The notes below the pieces were generated by a model. It saw nothing but the letters and a program-made list of their open reading frames with translations. It was not told where the DNA came from and searched no databases. Positions 53,585 through 64,000 of a stretch of DNA of 64,000 bases are shown piece by piece. Positions within the stretch are counted from its first letter, which is position 1, and every line of letters starts with the position of its first letter. Origin of the DNA: Mesorhabditis belari (Eukaryota; Nematoda; Chromadorea; Rhabditida; Rhabditidae); the NCBI GenBank assembly GCA_958450365.1, contig CAUEEP010000742.1:760001-824000 (forward strand), read 5' to 3'. The translations under genes and the position numbers were made by a program.

Positions 53585-55766
53585 CTAGTGTTTCCACAAA
53601 TAAAAAACAAAAAGAGAGATCAATGAGGCAAAAAGGGAGAATTTCCCGACGGCTGCATTGCACAAATTTCCCTTGCAACAGGTCACTTCCAATTGGGGAT
53701 TCTCACCGAATACACCACGACCTTCTTCCTGTATCTTTAAAGTTTTTAGAAATAATTAATGTTAGTCCAAATCATTGTTAGTCAAAGTCATTGTTAATCA
53801 AAGTCATTGTTAGTCAAAGTCATTGCTAGTCAAAGTCATTGTTAGTCACTGTTTGCTAAAAGATGAGCCTAGAAAAAGCTATCGTAATCCAGTTCTGACT
53901 TGGTTTGTTTATATTTTTGTTTTCTTGTTTTCTAAATAAAAAAAGCTAGGTAAACAGGGAATAGCTAAGGTAAATTTTAGAGAATTTTAGTGTTAGTTGT
54001 TAGATCAAATGACTGTTATCCAAATGATCAAATGGCTGTTATCCATTTGATTACCAATTCCCACCTTGCACAGATCTGATTGGAAACCGCCTTTTCTACT
54101 GGCTTTAACGGGGAATAGCTAAGGTAAATTTTAGAGAATCTTAGAGTTAGTAACTTTAGCTTTAGATTAACTCTACTGGTTGTTATCCATTTGAAAACCA
54201 ATTCCCACCTTGCACATATCTGATTGGAAACCGCCTGTTCGAGAGCATCCACAATCCCAGCTAGCTGCTCGAGCTGTTGTTGTCTAAATGATTTTATTGT
54301 TTAATGAACTTTTTTTGTGACAATGTTAGGCAAATTTTCAACACTATAATTTGCAGATTAGTTGACAAGCAAAGCAAAGTCTGGTGTTACAAAAGAATAG
54401 ATGTTGGTACAAGCTTTAGTTCTAGAATTTCTCTAATTGTTGAGTCGAGGTTATTGCTTTTAAAGATCGGTAATTCGGTGAAGCGAATGAAATCGGTGTT
54501 TCAGTTTAAAGAAGATAACGAAACAAGTGCAATCTCGATACAAACTTTCCCCTTCTTGACAGTTGACAACAGTTGACAAGCAAAGCAAAGTCTGGTGTTA
54601 AAAAAGAATAGATCTTGGTACAAGCTTTAGTTCTATAATTTCTCTAATTGTTGAGTCGAGGTTATTGCTTTTAAAGATCGGTGATTCGGTGAAGTGAATG
54701 AAATCTCGGTGTTTCAGTTTAAAAGATAACGAAACAAGTGCAGTCTCGATACAGAACTTTGTTTGTTAAAAGGTGAGCCTTCTTCTGCACTCATTTCAAA
54801 CCTTTTCTGTCTTTGTCTTCTCCACAACTGTTTTCTCTTTCTCTTTCTCTTTCCCTTCTTCTGCTTCTTCATCATTGATTCCTTGTCCATTCTCGTGTTT
54901 GATTTGCTTATCTTTCGCAATCTCTTTACCTTTTCCCTTAAAAGATGAGTCATTTAAAAGATTACAGGATATTGATATTATTATTGAACAATATTGATAA
55001 GTTTAAAAGCTTTTTTCAATTGTAAACAACACTCCAAAAAGTACAGTTCTCACCTCGGCAAAATACTTCACACAATAGTCCCCGCAAACGCATTCGACCT
55101 CTTTTTTCTGAAATTTAGCTTAACTCTAACTCTTATTCGCATATTTTATTTGAATTCGATTGAATCGAATCAAAAAATCCGATCCGCTGATTCACTGTAC
55201 CAACTGTAGATTGTACAACTAACTGTAGACTGTACAACCAACTGTAGACTGTACAACCAACTGTAGACTGTACAACCAAATGTAGACTGTACAACCAAAT
55301 GTAGACTGTACAACCAACTGTACACTGTACAACCGACTTTAACAGCTATCGTAAATACTCTAATAGAACACCATTTCCTCGAACAGTCGCCTAGTTTAAC
55401 TTCTTTTTAGAAACTCATTTTTCTTCGCTCCTAGTTTCTTCCTAAATACACTTTTGGTACCAGGGCTATCATTTGACACCCAAGCGAACGTTATAGCTTA
55501 AAGCAGAGAATGAGACGTTTAAAGTTAGCGACTGTACTTGCGCGACTGTACTACGCGACTGTACTACTCAACTGTACTACGCAACTGTACTACGCGACTG
55601 TACTACGCGACTGTACTACGCAACTGTACGCCCATTTTGGGACTATTAGAGGATTAGCGGCATAACTCACCGTCTCTGTGTGTCCTTCACCTTTGCTCGC
55701 ATCTTTATAACACTTCAGCCCATAGCTTGCATACAGTACAGCACAAAGGATCAAAAGGCTTCGCAT
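53585..55766 (-). CDS. Cysteine-rich GPI-type protein 6 (ET/Ly6-like)
   Basis: Exons: 55671-55766, 55054-55107, 54209-54283, 53585-53728, phase 0, 122 residues. Signal peptide MRSLLILCAVLYASYG; motifs LKCYKDASKGEGHT, ECVCGDYCVKYF, WDCGCSRTGGFQSDMCK and VTCCKGNLCNAAVG; then the hydrophobic tail FASLISLFVFYLW ending KH. Closest to gene 5 (same exon 3 length and exon 4 lead EEGRGVFGENPQLE). Introns contain tandem repeats, a decayed M1 element and, in intron 3, a partial second copy of exon 3 (about 54025-54110). Confidence 0.83.
54025..54110 (-). pseudogene. Partial duplicate of cysteine-rich gene 6 exon 3
   Basis: Repeats the 3' half of exon 3 and its donor side (aattcccaccttgcaca, gattggaaaccgcct) in the same orientation, about 150 bases further into intron 3. 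The 5' half with the WDCGC motif is absent, so it cannot serve as a complete alternative exon. Confidence 0.8.
55200..55335. repeat. Tandem repeat actgtagactgtacaacc
   Basis: About eight units of 18 bases in intron 1 of cysteine-rich gene 6. Confidence 0.9.
55343..55650. mobile_element. Decayed MITE M1 copy
   Basis: Recognisable left end atcgtaaatactctaatag, then cctcgaacagtcgcctag, and an interior similar to other M1 copies but heavily mutated. Its right part is replaced by a tandem repeat of gactgtactacgc (55535-55630). Confidence 0.65.
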
Positions 55767-55930
55767 TTTTTGATGAGATTGCTGAAATGAGACTACTGTT
55801 AATAGTACTTTTAAATAAAGAAAGTATAGAAGAAAAAACGACCAATCAAAGAGCTGACAAATAAAGTGAAACTTACTTTAAAGGAATCTCAAAGTTATAT
55901 GAAGTATTAAAGCAATGTTAAAATATACAG

Positions 55931-56438
55931 TACTGGACAATGAAATATGATATTTGAAAAACGATCGCCACTTTCGCGCGTCTGTAACTCCCTTGTCTTT
56001 GAGTTTAAACTATTAGTGTTTGACATTTTCTGAAAGCTCTTTTCAAAGGCTACACAATGGTAATATTAATATTTAGAAATACGGTGAAGATAAGGGAGTT
56101 ATAGACGTGCGAAAGTAGTGAGAGAAACGAAAGATGTGAAAGATGAGTATTGATAGGGTTTTGAGTTTGGATTGAACTCGCTAGGAAATGCTAAATCGGC
56201 TGAACTACACTACTGGACAATGAAATATCATATTTGAAAAAAGATCGTCACTTTCGCGTGTCTGTAACTCCCTTGTCTTTGAGTTTAAACTATTAGTGTT
56301 ATACATTTTCTGAAAGCTCTTTTCAAGGGCTACACAATGGTAATATTAATATTTAGAAATACGGTAAAGACAAGGGGAGTTACAGACGCGCGAAAGTGAT
56401 GATCTTTTTTTTCGAATATGATATTTCATTGTCCAGTA
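55931..56438. mobile_element. Two tandem foldback MITEs of family M2
   Basis: The first copy (55931-56118) has the left terminus tactggacaatgaaatatga but its right arm is interrupted by unrelated sequence. The second (56211-56438) is complete with both termini. Both are in the same orientation, 90 bases apart. Confidence 0.88.
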
Positions 56439-57042
56439 GTGTACAATTGCAAAGCTAGTAAATTAATTTTTATTGAAAATCTTAAATCTATCAAATATTT
56501 ATAAGAGATAACAATTACTAGACAAATCTCAATTCCAAATAAATGATCCAAATAACTTACCAGACAGAAAAACAAGTCAAATCGCTGAACTAGTTTCAAA
56601 ATATTAACAAAACAATCTTTTCTCACTCTTTGTGAATGTTTACAGGTGAGAAAAGTGAGAAAAGTGAGAAAAGAGAGGTCATTCTCATTCCCGAAACTCT
56701 TTTTATCCATTCTTTTCTCTTTTTCTTTTTATAAATCATCTCTATTGCCAGAAAATTGACATCAAAATCGGTGTGTTATTCAAAAAATTGATAGAATAGA
56801 TAGATTTTTGGGAGTATTGTTTACGTGAATAGAAGAAACATTGAATAATAGACAATAAATGTTTAGGAAGAAAGAATCTTGCTCAAGACTCAAGGTCACA
56901 TATACTTTGCCTTCTTCAAACGATAGAAACATTTCTTTTGGCGCACTGAACTTCTAGAAAAGATTTTGAGCATAGAGATAACTAGGTAAGACAGTAAGCA
57001 AGTCTGTTACAAGCAATAAGGTATTGATAGTTCAAAATAAAC

Positions 57043-57461
57043 CTGCTTAACGAGTCCGGGCAAAATTTTCAGACAGTCTGCCTCGCTCTTCGTTATTTTT
57101 TTACTGTCCAAAGCTCCTTCGAGCATGAGACCCAATACCCCTGGAAGCCCTTATTTTAGGCTTTATTTTCATACTAAACATAGCTAGATTCTGTTTTGCC
57201 ATTCTTTAGATTTCGATCATTTTAAATAAAAAAACTTCCGGACTTTCTGGACTCGTTAAACTTATCGAGTCCGGCGAAAGATTGATCGAAAGCTAAAGAA
57301 TGACAAAACAGGACTTATCCATGTTTAGTATCAAAATGTAGCCTAGAATCAGGGCTTCCAGGGGGAACTAGGTTTCAAGCTCGAAGGAGCTTTGGACAGT
57401 AAAAAAAAACGAAGAGCAAGGCAAACTGTCTCTGAAAATTTTGCCCGGACTCATTAAGCAG
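57043..57461. mobile_element. Foldback element, about 420 bases
   Basis: Ends gcttaacgagtccgggcaaa and complement (cccggactcattaagc). Nearly 200-base arms include aaagctccttcgagc. The loop carries a second short palindrome (cggactttctggactcg). The only copy in the window. Confidence 0.82.
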
Positions 57462-58081
57462 ATCTAATTCAAAAGTAGCTAGGTATACTGTAGTGAGGCA
57501 GCAGATCTTTACAGTATCTCTACAATGTTGCAATTGAGGATTGAAAATAAGTCATTTCCGCATTCTTATAACAGCAATTCTTATTGTTAGTTCTTGCATT
57601 GCAATAGCTGATTAGAAGATACGAAAAAAATAATGAAATAAGGTGAAGACAAATGAAAATACGGTAACCAGACAACCAGATCAGATAGAGATTTCATAAA
57701 ACTCCTTGAAACCTTGAAACAGTGTCTCTAAATAAATACTGTCTATAGTACAAAGTGACTCCTCCCCAAAAAGACAAAAAGGGAAAAGAAAAGGCAATCT
57801 GTTTTTCTGTTTTGCACTTTTCTTTTTCAACAAATCTCCCTAAAAATTGATGTTTTTATTTTTCGAGACAATTTTAAAGAAAAGAAACTTTTATTTTACT
57901 TTTTTTTTTGGTTCTTTACTCATATGATAACATAAACATCATCTTTTAAATGCTGACTATCTTATCTGGGAAAAGTTTTGCACAAAAGGAAAATGGAAAC
58001 GAAATATATTTCAAATTTTCGAAGTAATTTAAGGTGATTTTACCCGAAAAATACTGAAATATGAACTTTTGGACTAGATTT

Positions 58082-58486
58082 GGGGGTGGGACAAATGCGA
58101 CCTTTTTTTCGCGCATCCGGACATTTGCGCACCTTTTTTTTGCTGGAAAAGGCCTTAGGCAAGGTCGTAGAGCTTCGAAAATACTTCCACGTAAGGGAAT
58201 CGTATGCGTAGATTCCGAATTTCGACAAATCAGACCTCGCTGACACGTCAAATTTGGGCTAAAAGGCAAAAACTACGCAACTTAAGCTTTTCCGCAGTTT
58301 TTGCCTTTTAGCCCAAATTTGACCTGTCAGCGAGGTCTGATTTGTCGAAATTCGGAATCTACGCATACGATTCCCTTATATGGAAATACTTTCGAAGCTC
58401 TACCGCCTTGCCTAAGGCCTTTTCCAGCAAAAAAAGGTGCGCAAATGTCCAGGTGCGCAAAAAAAGGTCGCATTTGTCCCACCCCC
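58082..58486. mobile_element. Foldback element M5 with 8-base target duplication
   Basis: gggggtgggacaaatgcgac at the left and complement at the right; arms of about 195 bases, almost perfect. Flanked by the direct repeat ctagattt (58074-58081 and 58487-58494). An 8-base duplication fits hAT-type integration, although no transposase is present. Confidence 0.85.
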
Positions 58487-58512
58487 CTAGATTTAGAAAA
58501 GAAATCAATATC

Positions 58513-58765
58513 TACCGTAAATACTGTAATAATACGCCACCCCCCTCGTACAGTCGCGTAGTCGCAAAAGTTTTTTAGTATTTCATTTTTTTCAAAGCGC
58601 TCGTACTTTCAAAAAATGCGTCTTTGGTATCAAAAAATAGCTGAAATTCAGGGCTATTTTTTGATACCTAAGCGCGTATTGTAGCATAAACCAGTGTCGA
58701 GAAAAACTCGTTCAAAGCTAAACTACGCAACACTCCGCACCGTCATTATGGGGGTGGGGTACTAT
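58513..58765. mobile_element. MITE M1, copy 3, right end lost at a Tc insertion
   Basis: taccgtaaatactgtaataa at the left and internal sequence as in 12222-12465. The right TIR stops after ggggtggggtacta, where the Tc element at 58766 begins. Confidence 0.88.
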
Positions 58766-60028
58766 AGTGCGTTTCAAATTCTTAAACGCACCCGCCTTTG
58801 TTGTTGTTATTTGAAATTTTTCGTTTTGTTGTGAATATTTTTTTATTGAATTTATAATTTTTGTTAATTTTCAGGTAAATGGCACACGGAAAGCTGCTCA
58901 CGGATTATGAGAAAAGCCAGATTGGTGCCCGTTTGAGGATTGGCGACTCAATAAGGAAAATCGCAAAAAATTTGGGCCGATCCGACTTTGCCGTGCGAAA
59001 TTATATAAAGTTCGAGTTCGTTTCTTCACCAAAGAAGAAGCCAGGGCCAAAACCAAAGCTTGCACCGCGAGCTAGACACCATATTATGAACAACATCCAC
59101 GGAAAAACGATCAATGAAGTGAAAACGGAACGGAAAATCGACGCTTCGAAGTCGACGATTTGGCGAGCCATCAAGGAAAATCCACATATCGATCGACAAT
59201 TATTGAACATGCAACCAGTCGTGGAGCTTTTGCACAAAAAAGCCCGATTGGCTACTATTTGAGGGATCTTCGACGTGATCCGTTGGTGTTTGGAACTCGA
59301 AACTTTGGCGGTGGTTCTGTGATGGTTTGGGCCGCCTTTTGTACTGATGAAACGGCCGCTCTGAAGATGGTTTCGAATCAGATCATTAGATAGATATCTT
59401 GAACAATTGCTTGTTGCCGTTTTTGCTCCTAAATCCAACCGTTCCCGATTTGTTTCAATACCACAACGCGTCAATTCATCGAGCCGGAGAGACCCGAGAC
59501 TGGCTGAACAACAACAACAACATTGCAACTTTGGACTGACCCGCTCGATCTCCTGACGTTAATCCTATAGGGAATTTATGCCGAATAGTTGTTCAAGCTG
59601 CCTACAAAAATCATCGTCAGTTTCAAGACGTATATTTGTACCTAAAACAGCGATCCGTTTGGCCTGAAGCTATCTCGACGTCTTTGCTTTTCAAAACCTT
59701 TTCAATTCAATGCCAGACCGCATTTTTCAAGTAATTAATCGTTCTGGTGCGTGTACAAATTATTAGTTTTGATTTTTTACCTTTGATTGTTAATTTGCGT
59801 CGATAAATAAAAATATTTTCATAGTGCGTTTAAGAATTTGAAACGGTTGATTTAGCAGAAAGTTTCTATTTTGAAAATTTTTACTTTTTACAGTATGCTT
59901 ATTTTTCGTGTTTTTTAGGTTTTAAGACATGCTATTTCTAATAGAAAAAGATTAATAGTTGTAGCGGTGTTCAAAATGCAAAATTCGCTACTTTAGAGGG
60001 TGTGTTTAAGAATTTGAAACGCACTGCA
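58766..60028 (+). mobile_element. Tc1/Tc3-type transposon, deleted copy
   Basis: Left end tagtgcgtttcaaattctta directly abuts MITE M1. Right end has two sub-repeats (59824-59848 and 59999-60028; gtttaagaatttgaaacgca). The right TIR is long, whereas the left lacks about 160 bases compared with 1987-3458. It contains a truncated transposase (58879-59720). Confidence 0.87.
58879..59720 (+). pseudogene. Tc-type transposase, internally deleted
   Basis: Starts MAHGKLLTDYEKSQIGARL, an intact N-terminal paired helix-turn-helix region (IRKIAKNLGRSDFAVRNYIK, STIWRAIKENPHI) open for 127 codons. The segment holding the first catalytic Asp is missing: the frame runs from the HKKARL region into NFGGGSVMVWAAF with a frame change. 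Remnants of the second and third blocks follow (FQYHNASIH-like near 59450, SPDVNPI-like near 59560). It could at most make a DNA-binding fragment. Confidence 0.85.
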
Positions 60029-60334
60029 TGGCACAAATATGGCAAAAGTGTCGATGATTCTCTCTCTGAAAAAGTAGGAACTTTATTAAGATTTCCTTAA
60101 ACTTGAATTTTTCCAAATTACTTGTGAAGCTCATCTTCAAAAGGCCCATTCAAGGTCGACCTAGCCAGAATAACTTGTGCATTGATTCAATATTTGTGTT
60201 CAGGAACGTGTTTCTAAACCGTGCGCTCAAGAAAAGCTACCACACTAACGGAAAATCCCCCTTAACTCAAGTATTTTTTTTTTTTTTTTTTAAAGGGAGG
60301 GTTTTTTAATTTTGGTTTCCTCTTTTTTTTCGTT

Positions 60335-60374
<40 letters not shown>

Positions 60375-61057
60375 TGACAAATTTGTGCCATTTTCCAGTG
60401 AATGAACATGGTTTAATCTTTACAACTGGCAATGTATTCAAAAATTAAATATATTTTAAAAAAAGGATCTTCTCGCGGGGGAGGGGCATTTCCGGTGCGC
60501 CGGAGGGTTTTTCGTAATTCGACAAGTTGGGGACCCCCATCCCGCAGCCGAAGGGAAAAAAGAGGGAACTATTAAAAATTTTTATAAATTTATTTTAATG
60601 GGGGTGGTAATCGTTTTCACCTCGCTAATTTGCGAATACTTACTGTTAATCAAAAATGGGGCATTATTCGATTTTTGTCTTCGATTGGAATAGTTTTGAA
60701 TGGAAATTTCCGCAACCGGTTTAGGTAATTGAAAAACTCAGCTAATTATTCCCCAAAAATTCTCCCGAATGTCTTTTGCGTTGGAAGAAACGATTTTCAA
60801 TAGTATCTTGACTTTAACACTGTTAACAAGAAAAATTCTTATATAAAATTAAATAAAAAGTTGTGAAATTCAAAAAAAGCAAAAAGTTTTCTGTTTTTCA
60901 ACAAACACTTTTTCATTTTCTCTTTCTTTTCACAAACTGTTTTCTTTGCTTATTTATTGAGCTGCATTTCTTTTTTCTTTTTTCTCTTTTCAATCTTTTA
61001 TCTATATTTATTATAAAACATTATGCAAATAACCCAAAATAACAATAATTGACAAAA
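60029..61057. other. Gene-free interval with homopolymer tracts
   Basis: Long T runs at 60270-60290 and 60344-60373 followed by an atypical G-rich stretch (60474-60560) that looks unlike the rest of the window. Otherwise AT-rich with nothing recognisable. AATAAA for the DUF229 gene lies on the minus strand near 61005-61012. Confidence 0.55.
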
Positions 61058-63913
61058 TCACGAGCAATAGCACATCGGCTTATACTCAGCATACTTCGAG
61101 TGGAGACAATCAGCCGCTGTTCCGTAGCTGAATAGAGAACTTGAGGATTGTTATTAAGACAATTTTCTTTTTGAAATTCTTGCTTAAACCTCTGAACAAG
61201 TTTACTGAAAAAAAAACTGACGCATTCACACGTTTCCACTCACGCGGTGACGGCCTCAGCACATCGTCTTTCGTCAACTCGTATTGAACCTAAAAATTGT
61301 TTCAAAAGCTAATTAGATAGCTTGAGATAGCTTTCAATCGAAAAGCGCTCATCAAGAAACTTTTGTGCTTTGCGCTCTAAACAAACCACGAAAATCCCGC
61401 CGGTAACACTCTCGAAGAGAACCCGATAGAAAGACGAGCTGCCCATTGAGCTCATTTTGTAGATTTCGGTCAACTGAATTGGTTAAATCGTTTTAATATC
61501 ATTGTAGCAATTGTTTTTTGCAATCTAAACAAACCTTCATGACTTTCATTTTCTCACAAACTTTCTCCAACCCTCCCTCTTTCAAATAGGCATTCATATC
61601 ATCATCGAGAATCCAATGAATCCGATCCCAAACTTTGTCGTGCCTGAAAAAGAACAGATTATTTCAATAAATCTTTGTAAAGATTGCTTTCTCAATCATA
61701 AAAACTTGTACTCTTTGAGCAGCGTTGTTCCGTAGTTGCAAGTGCAATATTGACTTGAAATCGGCAAATTTCGACATCCCCTCGACATGTTTGGCGGCAT
61801 TTCTCGAAGCCAAGAAGTCCCAAAAGTCTCTAGATTTTCGGAAATCTATTAAATTCTATTAAATTCTATAAAATTCTATAAAATTCTATAAAATTTCAAT
61901 ACTTTCAATGTGTTGGTGTTTGGTTTCCGAAAAATTCGACGACGGTTGAAGCTGAAATAAAGTTTTGCAAGATTTACTAAATAGAGCTTGAACTGAATCA
62001 CAAAAAAAACCCTAACAATATCCTAATAATATCCAAACAATCAGAAAACCCAACATCTACAGGGTGGCTGAAAATTACGTGCGCGCAGCATCTGACATAG
62101 TTTTAAACAATGTATAAAGCATTACTACTCATCTTTTTGAAAAATCAAACAATTTGCATGATTTACGTCGAGAATTGATCAAAATCTGAGACGATTTAGA
62201 TGATTTGCATCTCCACGCATTGGAGACGGTGCGGCGGAAATGCAAATTATCTCCGCCGCACCGTCGATTCTGTGAAGAAGCGAATTGAAGCCTGTATCAA
62301 AGCGGATGGAGGCCACTTCGAAAATTTCTTGTAATTATTAAATGCTTTTGTTACAACTATTATATAAATAAATATTTTTACATGTTCTTTGAAAGAAAAT
62401 TAAATTATGACGTTTTCTTTGGCGCACTTAATTTTCAGCCACCGTAATTTTCAGCACGTAATTTTCAGCCAGTATATGGCCTATAAATATGCATAGACTG
62501 TAATCTGGGAAATCTCTTTTTGAATTTCAGTATGTATTGTATGATTAAGTATCACTGTGCATTTCTCTATGATTTCTTTCACTTTATCGTTTGAATAAAG
62601 TATTATTATTATTGAGGAAAGCTCTATTTTGAATTATGACTATAGTGAACGAGTTTTTGTTCAGAAGCTTTGTTGCATAGGCATTTTGTGTTTTACCGTC
62701 TTATTCTATTCAACTTCCACCCCTTTAAGCCCACTCGAATCATATCCAACAACGTTGCATAGAGATCATGATGTGTAAAAAGAAGCTTTGCGTTCGCTTT
62801 TGCTTGCATATGTAGAGGAGAGTTTCTAAAATTTTACTCCTTTCTATTGTAGTCTTTTATCAAATCTCTAGCTTCAGTGCCAAGCATAGAAAGATTTCTG
62901 TAAGCTGTAGGCTTTCTGTAAGCTGTAGGCTTTCTGTAAGCTGTAGGCTTTCTGTAAGCTGTAGACTTTCTGTAAGCTACATCATCACTTACCGTAACTT
63001 TTTCGGAAACGAGAAAAAACATTGCCGCATTGTTCATCTCGTATAAACCCTGCTCTGTGTCGGCGATCTTAAAAAAAACAACTTTTCCAAGTTATTCCTA
63101 GAATAATAACCGCATTAAAGCGTTGACCATGATCGCTCATGAAGATGAAAAATGATTCATCTAACTAAAATTTGAAATAATAACGCTTTAAAAATAATGC
63201 GCATTTTGAATTTTTGGCATTGGGGAATTGAAATTGATTTCAACTAAACAGCAAAAATCGACACAAACCTTTTCTTTGTGTTCTAAAAAGAAATCAACAA
63301 AATGGCGATCAGCTTGCCGAGCGGGCAACTCGTCATGATGCGCCAACGAGCTCCACATTATTGACATCTTTGGTTTATCTAAATTGTAGTAATCTCAAGT
63401 TATTTGACGACATAACGACATAACTTCATAACCAAAAAGTCACTAGCAAAAGAGAAAAAAAAGAAGATACTTTGATGAACTTTTTAACGAAAAAAGAAGA
63501 CACTTTGATGAACTTTTTAACAAAAAAAGAAGATACTTTATCTTTCAACCTTTGTATGAATTGTAGAATTTAGCTGTATAGTCTAATGCATGATTGTATG
63601 GGTCTTGACAAAGTGACGAATTTCTCAAGTATTTCTCCAAGAGATTATCATTTTCAAAGGAACGATTCCCGATTGGTCTAAAAGCTTTTATCGTTGATCG
63701 AATCGACGATTTTTATTTACTTATTACTCCACACATCGTTGTTAATCATTTCGATGAGTTGAAAGGGTCTAAAAAAAGCTTTATTCCGATTACTCAAAGC
63801 TGCATTCACCTCATGTAATGTGTGGCTATTTGGTTGATCACTCCAAGACACTGAAGATAGCCGAAAGTCACTAAATAGTTGTCCTGTGCGTACATTGTTT
63901 TATAGCCAGCATC
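61058..63913 (-). CDS. DUF229 alkaline-phosphatase-fold protein (partial, 5' end off window)
   Basis: Twelve exons visible: 63810-63913, 63728-63768, 63269-63378, 63111-63164, 62967-63067, 62735-62825, 61903-61951, 61706-61829, 61535-61643, 61387-61473, 61222-61289, 61058-61127 (335 residues, all phases consistent). Matches the nematode DUF229 family by ordered motifs: GYKTMYAQDN, THYMRPF, SIMWSSLAHHDELPARQADR, the metal-site-like FIFMSDHGQRF, LLFTHHDLYATLL, GTSWL, QYCTCNYGT and the Cys-rich end YGTAADC to MCYCS. The fold is that of sulfatases and alkaline phosphatases. Substrate unknown; family members are usually membrane or secreted, but the N-terminus is outside the window. The donor at 62966 (gtctac) is weak and abuts a minisatellite, so that junction is least certain. 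Intron 6 contains a transposon remnant. Confidence 0.78.
62059..62447 (+). mobile_element. Internally deleted IS630/Tc1-mariner-type element
   Basis: Inverted ends cagggtggctgaaaattacg (left) and complement (right, near 62423-62447). Near the right end the plus strand encodes a typical transposase C-terminus, CRRTVDSVKKRIEACIKADG then GHFENFL and a stop (about 62258-62333). Nothing else of the gene is left. In intron 6 of the DUF229 gene. Confidence 0.8.
62880..62985. repeat. 18-base minisatellite at the DUF229 exon 5 donor
   Basis: Five to six units gctgtaggctttctgtaa. The unit next to the exon differs (gtagac), and this difference creates the GT used in the model. The minus-strand frame stays open across the array (repeated TAYRKP) to a TAA near 62834. 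Confidence 0.85.
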
Positions 63914-64000
63914 CTGAAAAAAGATCTTGCAACTTTTTAAGAAAAACCCTAAGAAATAGCTATCGTAAAGATTGTAATTGAGCCTGTAATTTAGCCTGTA
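63914..64000 (-). other. Start of upstream intron of the DUF229 gene
   Basis: Sequence beyond the acceptor at 63914 (ttttttcag on the minus strand). The next upstream exon is outside the window. Confidence 0.6.

Larger units (their letters stand above)
55767..58081. other. Intergenic region upstream of cysteine-rich gene 6
   Basis: Two M2 foldbacks (55931-56118, 56211-56438) and a large hairpin at 57043-57461. The open frame at 56426-56710 has no support from domains or splicing. The rest is AT-rich. Confidence 0.6.

Noticed and set aside
56426..56710. 94-codon minus-strand open frame with a hydrophobic stretch
   Set aside because: No neighbouring exons, no signal or receptor motif, and its end overlaps the terminus of an M2 foldback.

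Overview
The window is nuclear DNA of a rhabditid-type nematode. The genes are split into many small exons by AT-rich introns, often 40-60 bases long, with TTTCAG or TTTTAG acceptors. Two neighbours, an EHBP1 orthologue and a RasGRP orthologue, match a C. elegans gene pair that I remember as adjacent. Much of the rest is small DNA transposons, foldback elements and minisatellites. Gene models were built by hand from splice sites, phase continuity and family motifs.

Left part (1-13.3 kb): repeat-rich, with a degenerate long-TIR Tc element (1987-3458), a small three-exon gene of unknown function (minus, 5355-6489), an internally deleted mariner (9507-10031), and an LRPAP1/RAP endoplasmic-reticulum chaperone gene (minus, 10912-13301) with a C-terminal HSEL.

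Centre (13.3-36.5 kb): ehbp-1 (plus, 14086-19338, 29 exons) diverges from LRPAP1 across a promoter region of about 0.8 kb. rgef-1 (plus, 22391-36009, 24 exons) follows, with REM, CDC25, two EF-hands and a C1 domain. Introns of rgef-1 hold a mariner with one frameshift, several foldback elements, long minisatellites and a complete antisense gene for a Gly/Tyr-rich secreted peptide.

Right part (36.6-64 kb): six tandem minus-strand genes for small ten-cysteine secreted proteins (ET-module/Ly6-like), five with a hydrophobic GPI-type tail. All share the same four-exon, phase-0 structure, so this is a local gene-family expansion littered with inverted and partial duplications. A second long-TIR Tc copy (58766-60028) and a DUF229 alkaline-phosphatase-fold gene (minus, 61058 to beyond the window edge) close the window.

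Functional links: LRPAP1 (receptor folding), EHBP-1 (endocytic recycling) and RGEF-1 (neuronal Ras/Rap activation) are conserved housekeeping or signalling genes. The cysteine-rich cluster and the nested Gly/Tyr peptide are the lineage-specific, possibly defence or surface related, part. I found no prokaryotic-type system, CRISPR array, rRNA or clearly intact tRNA.
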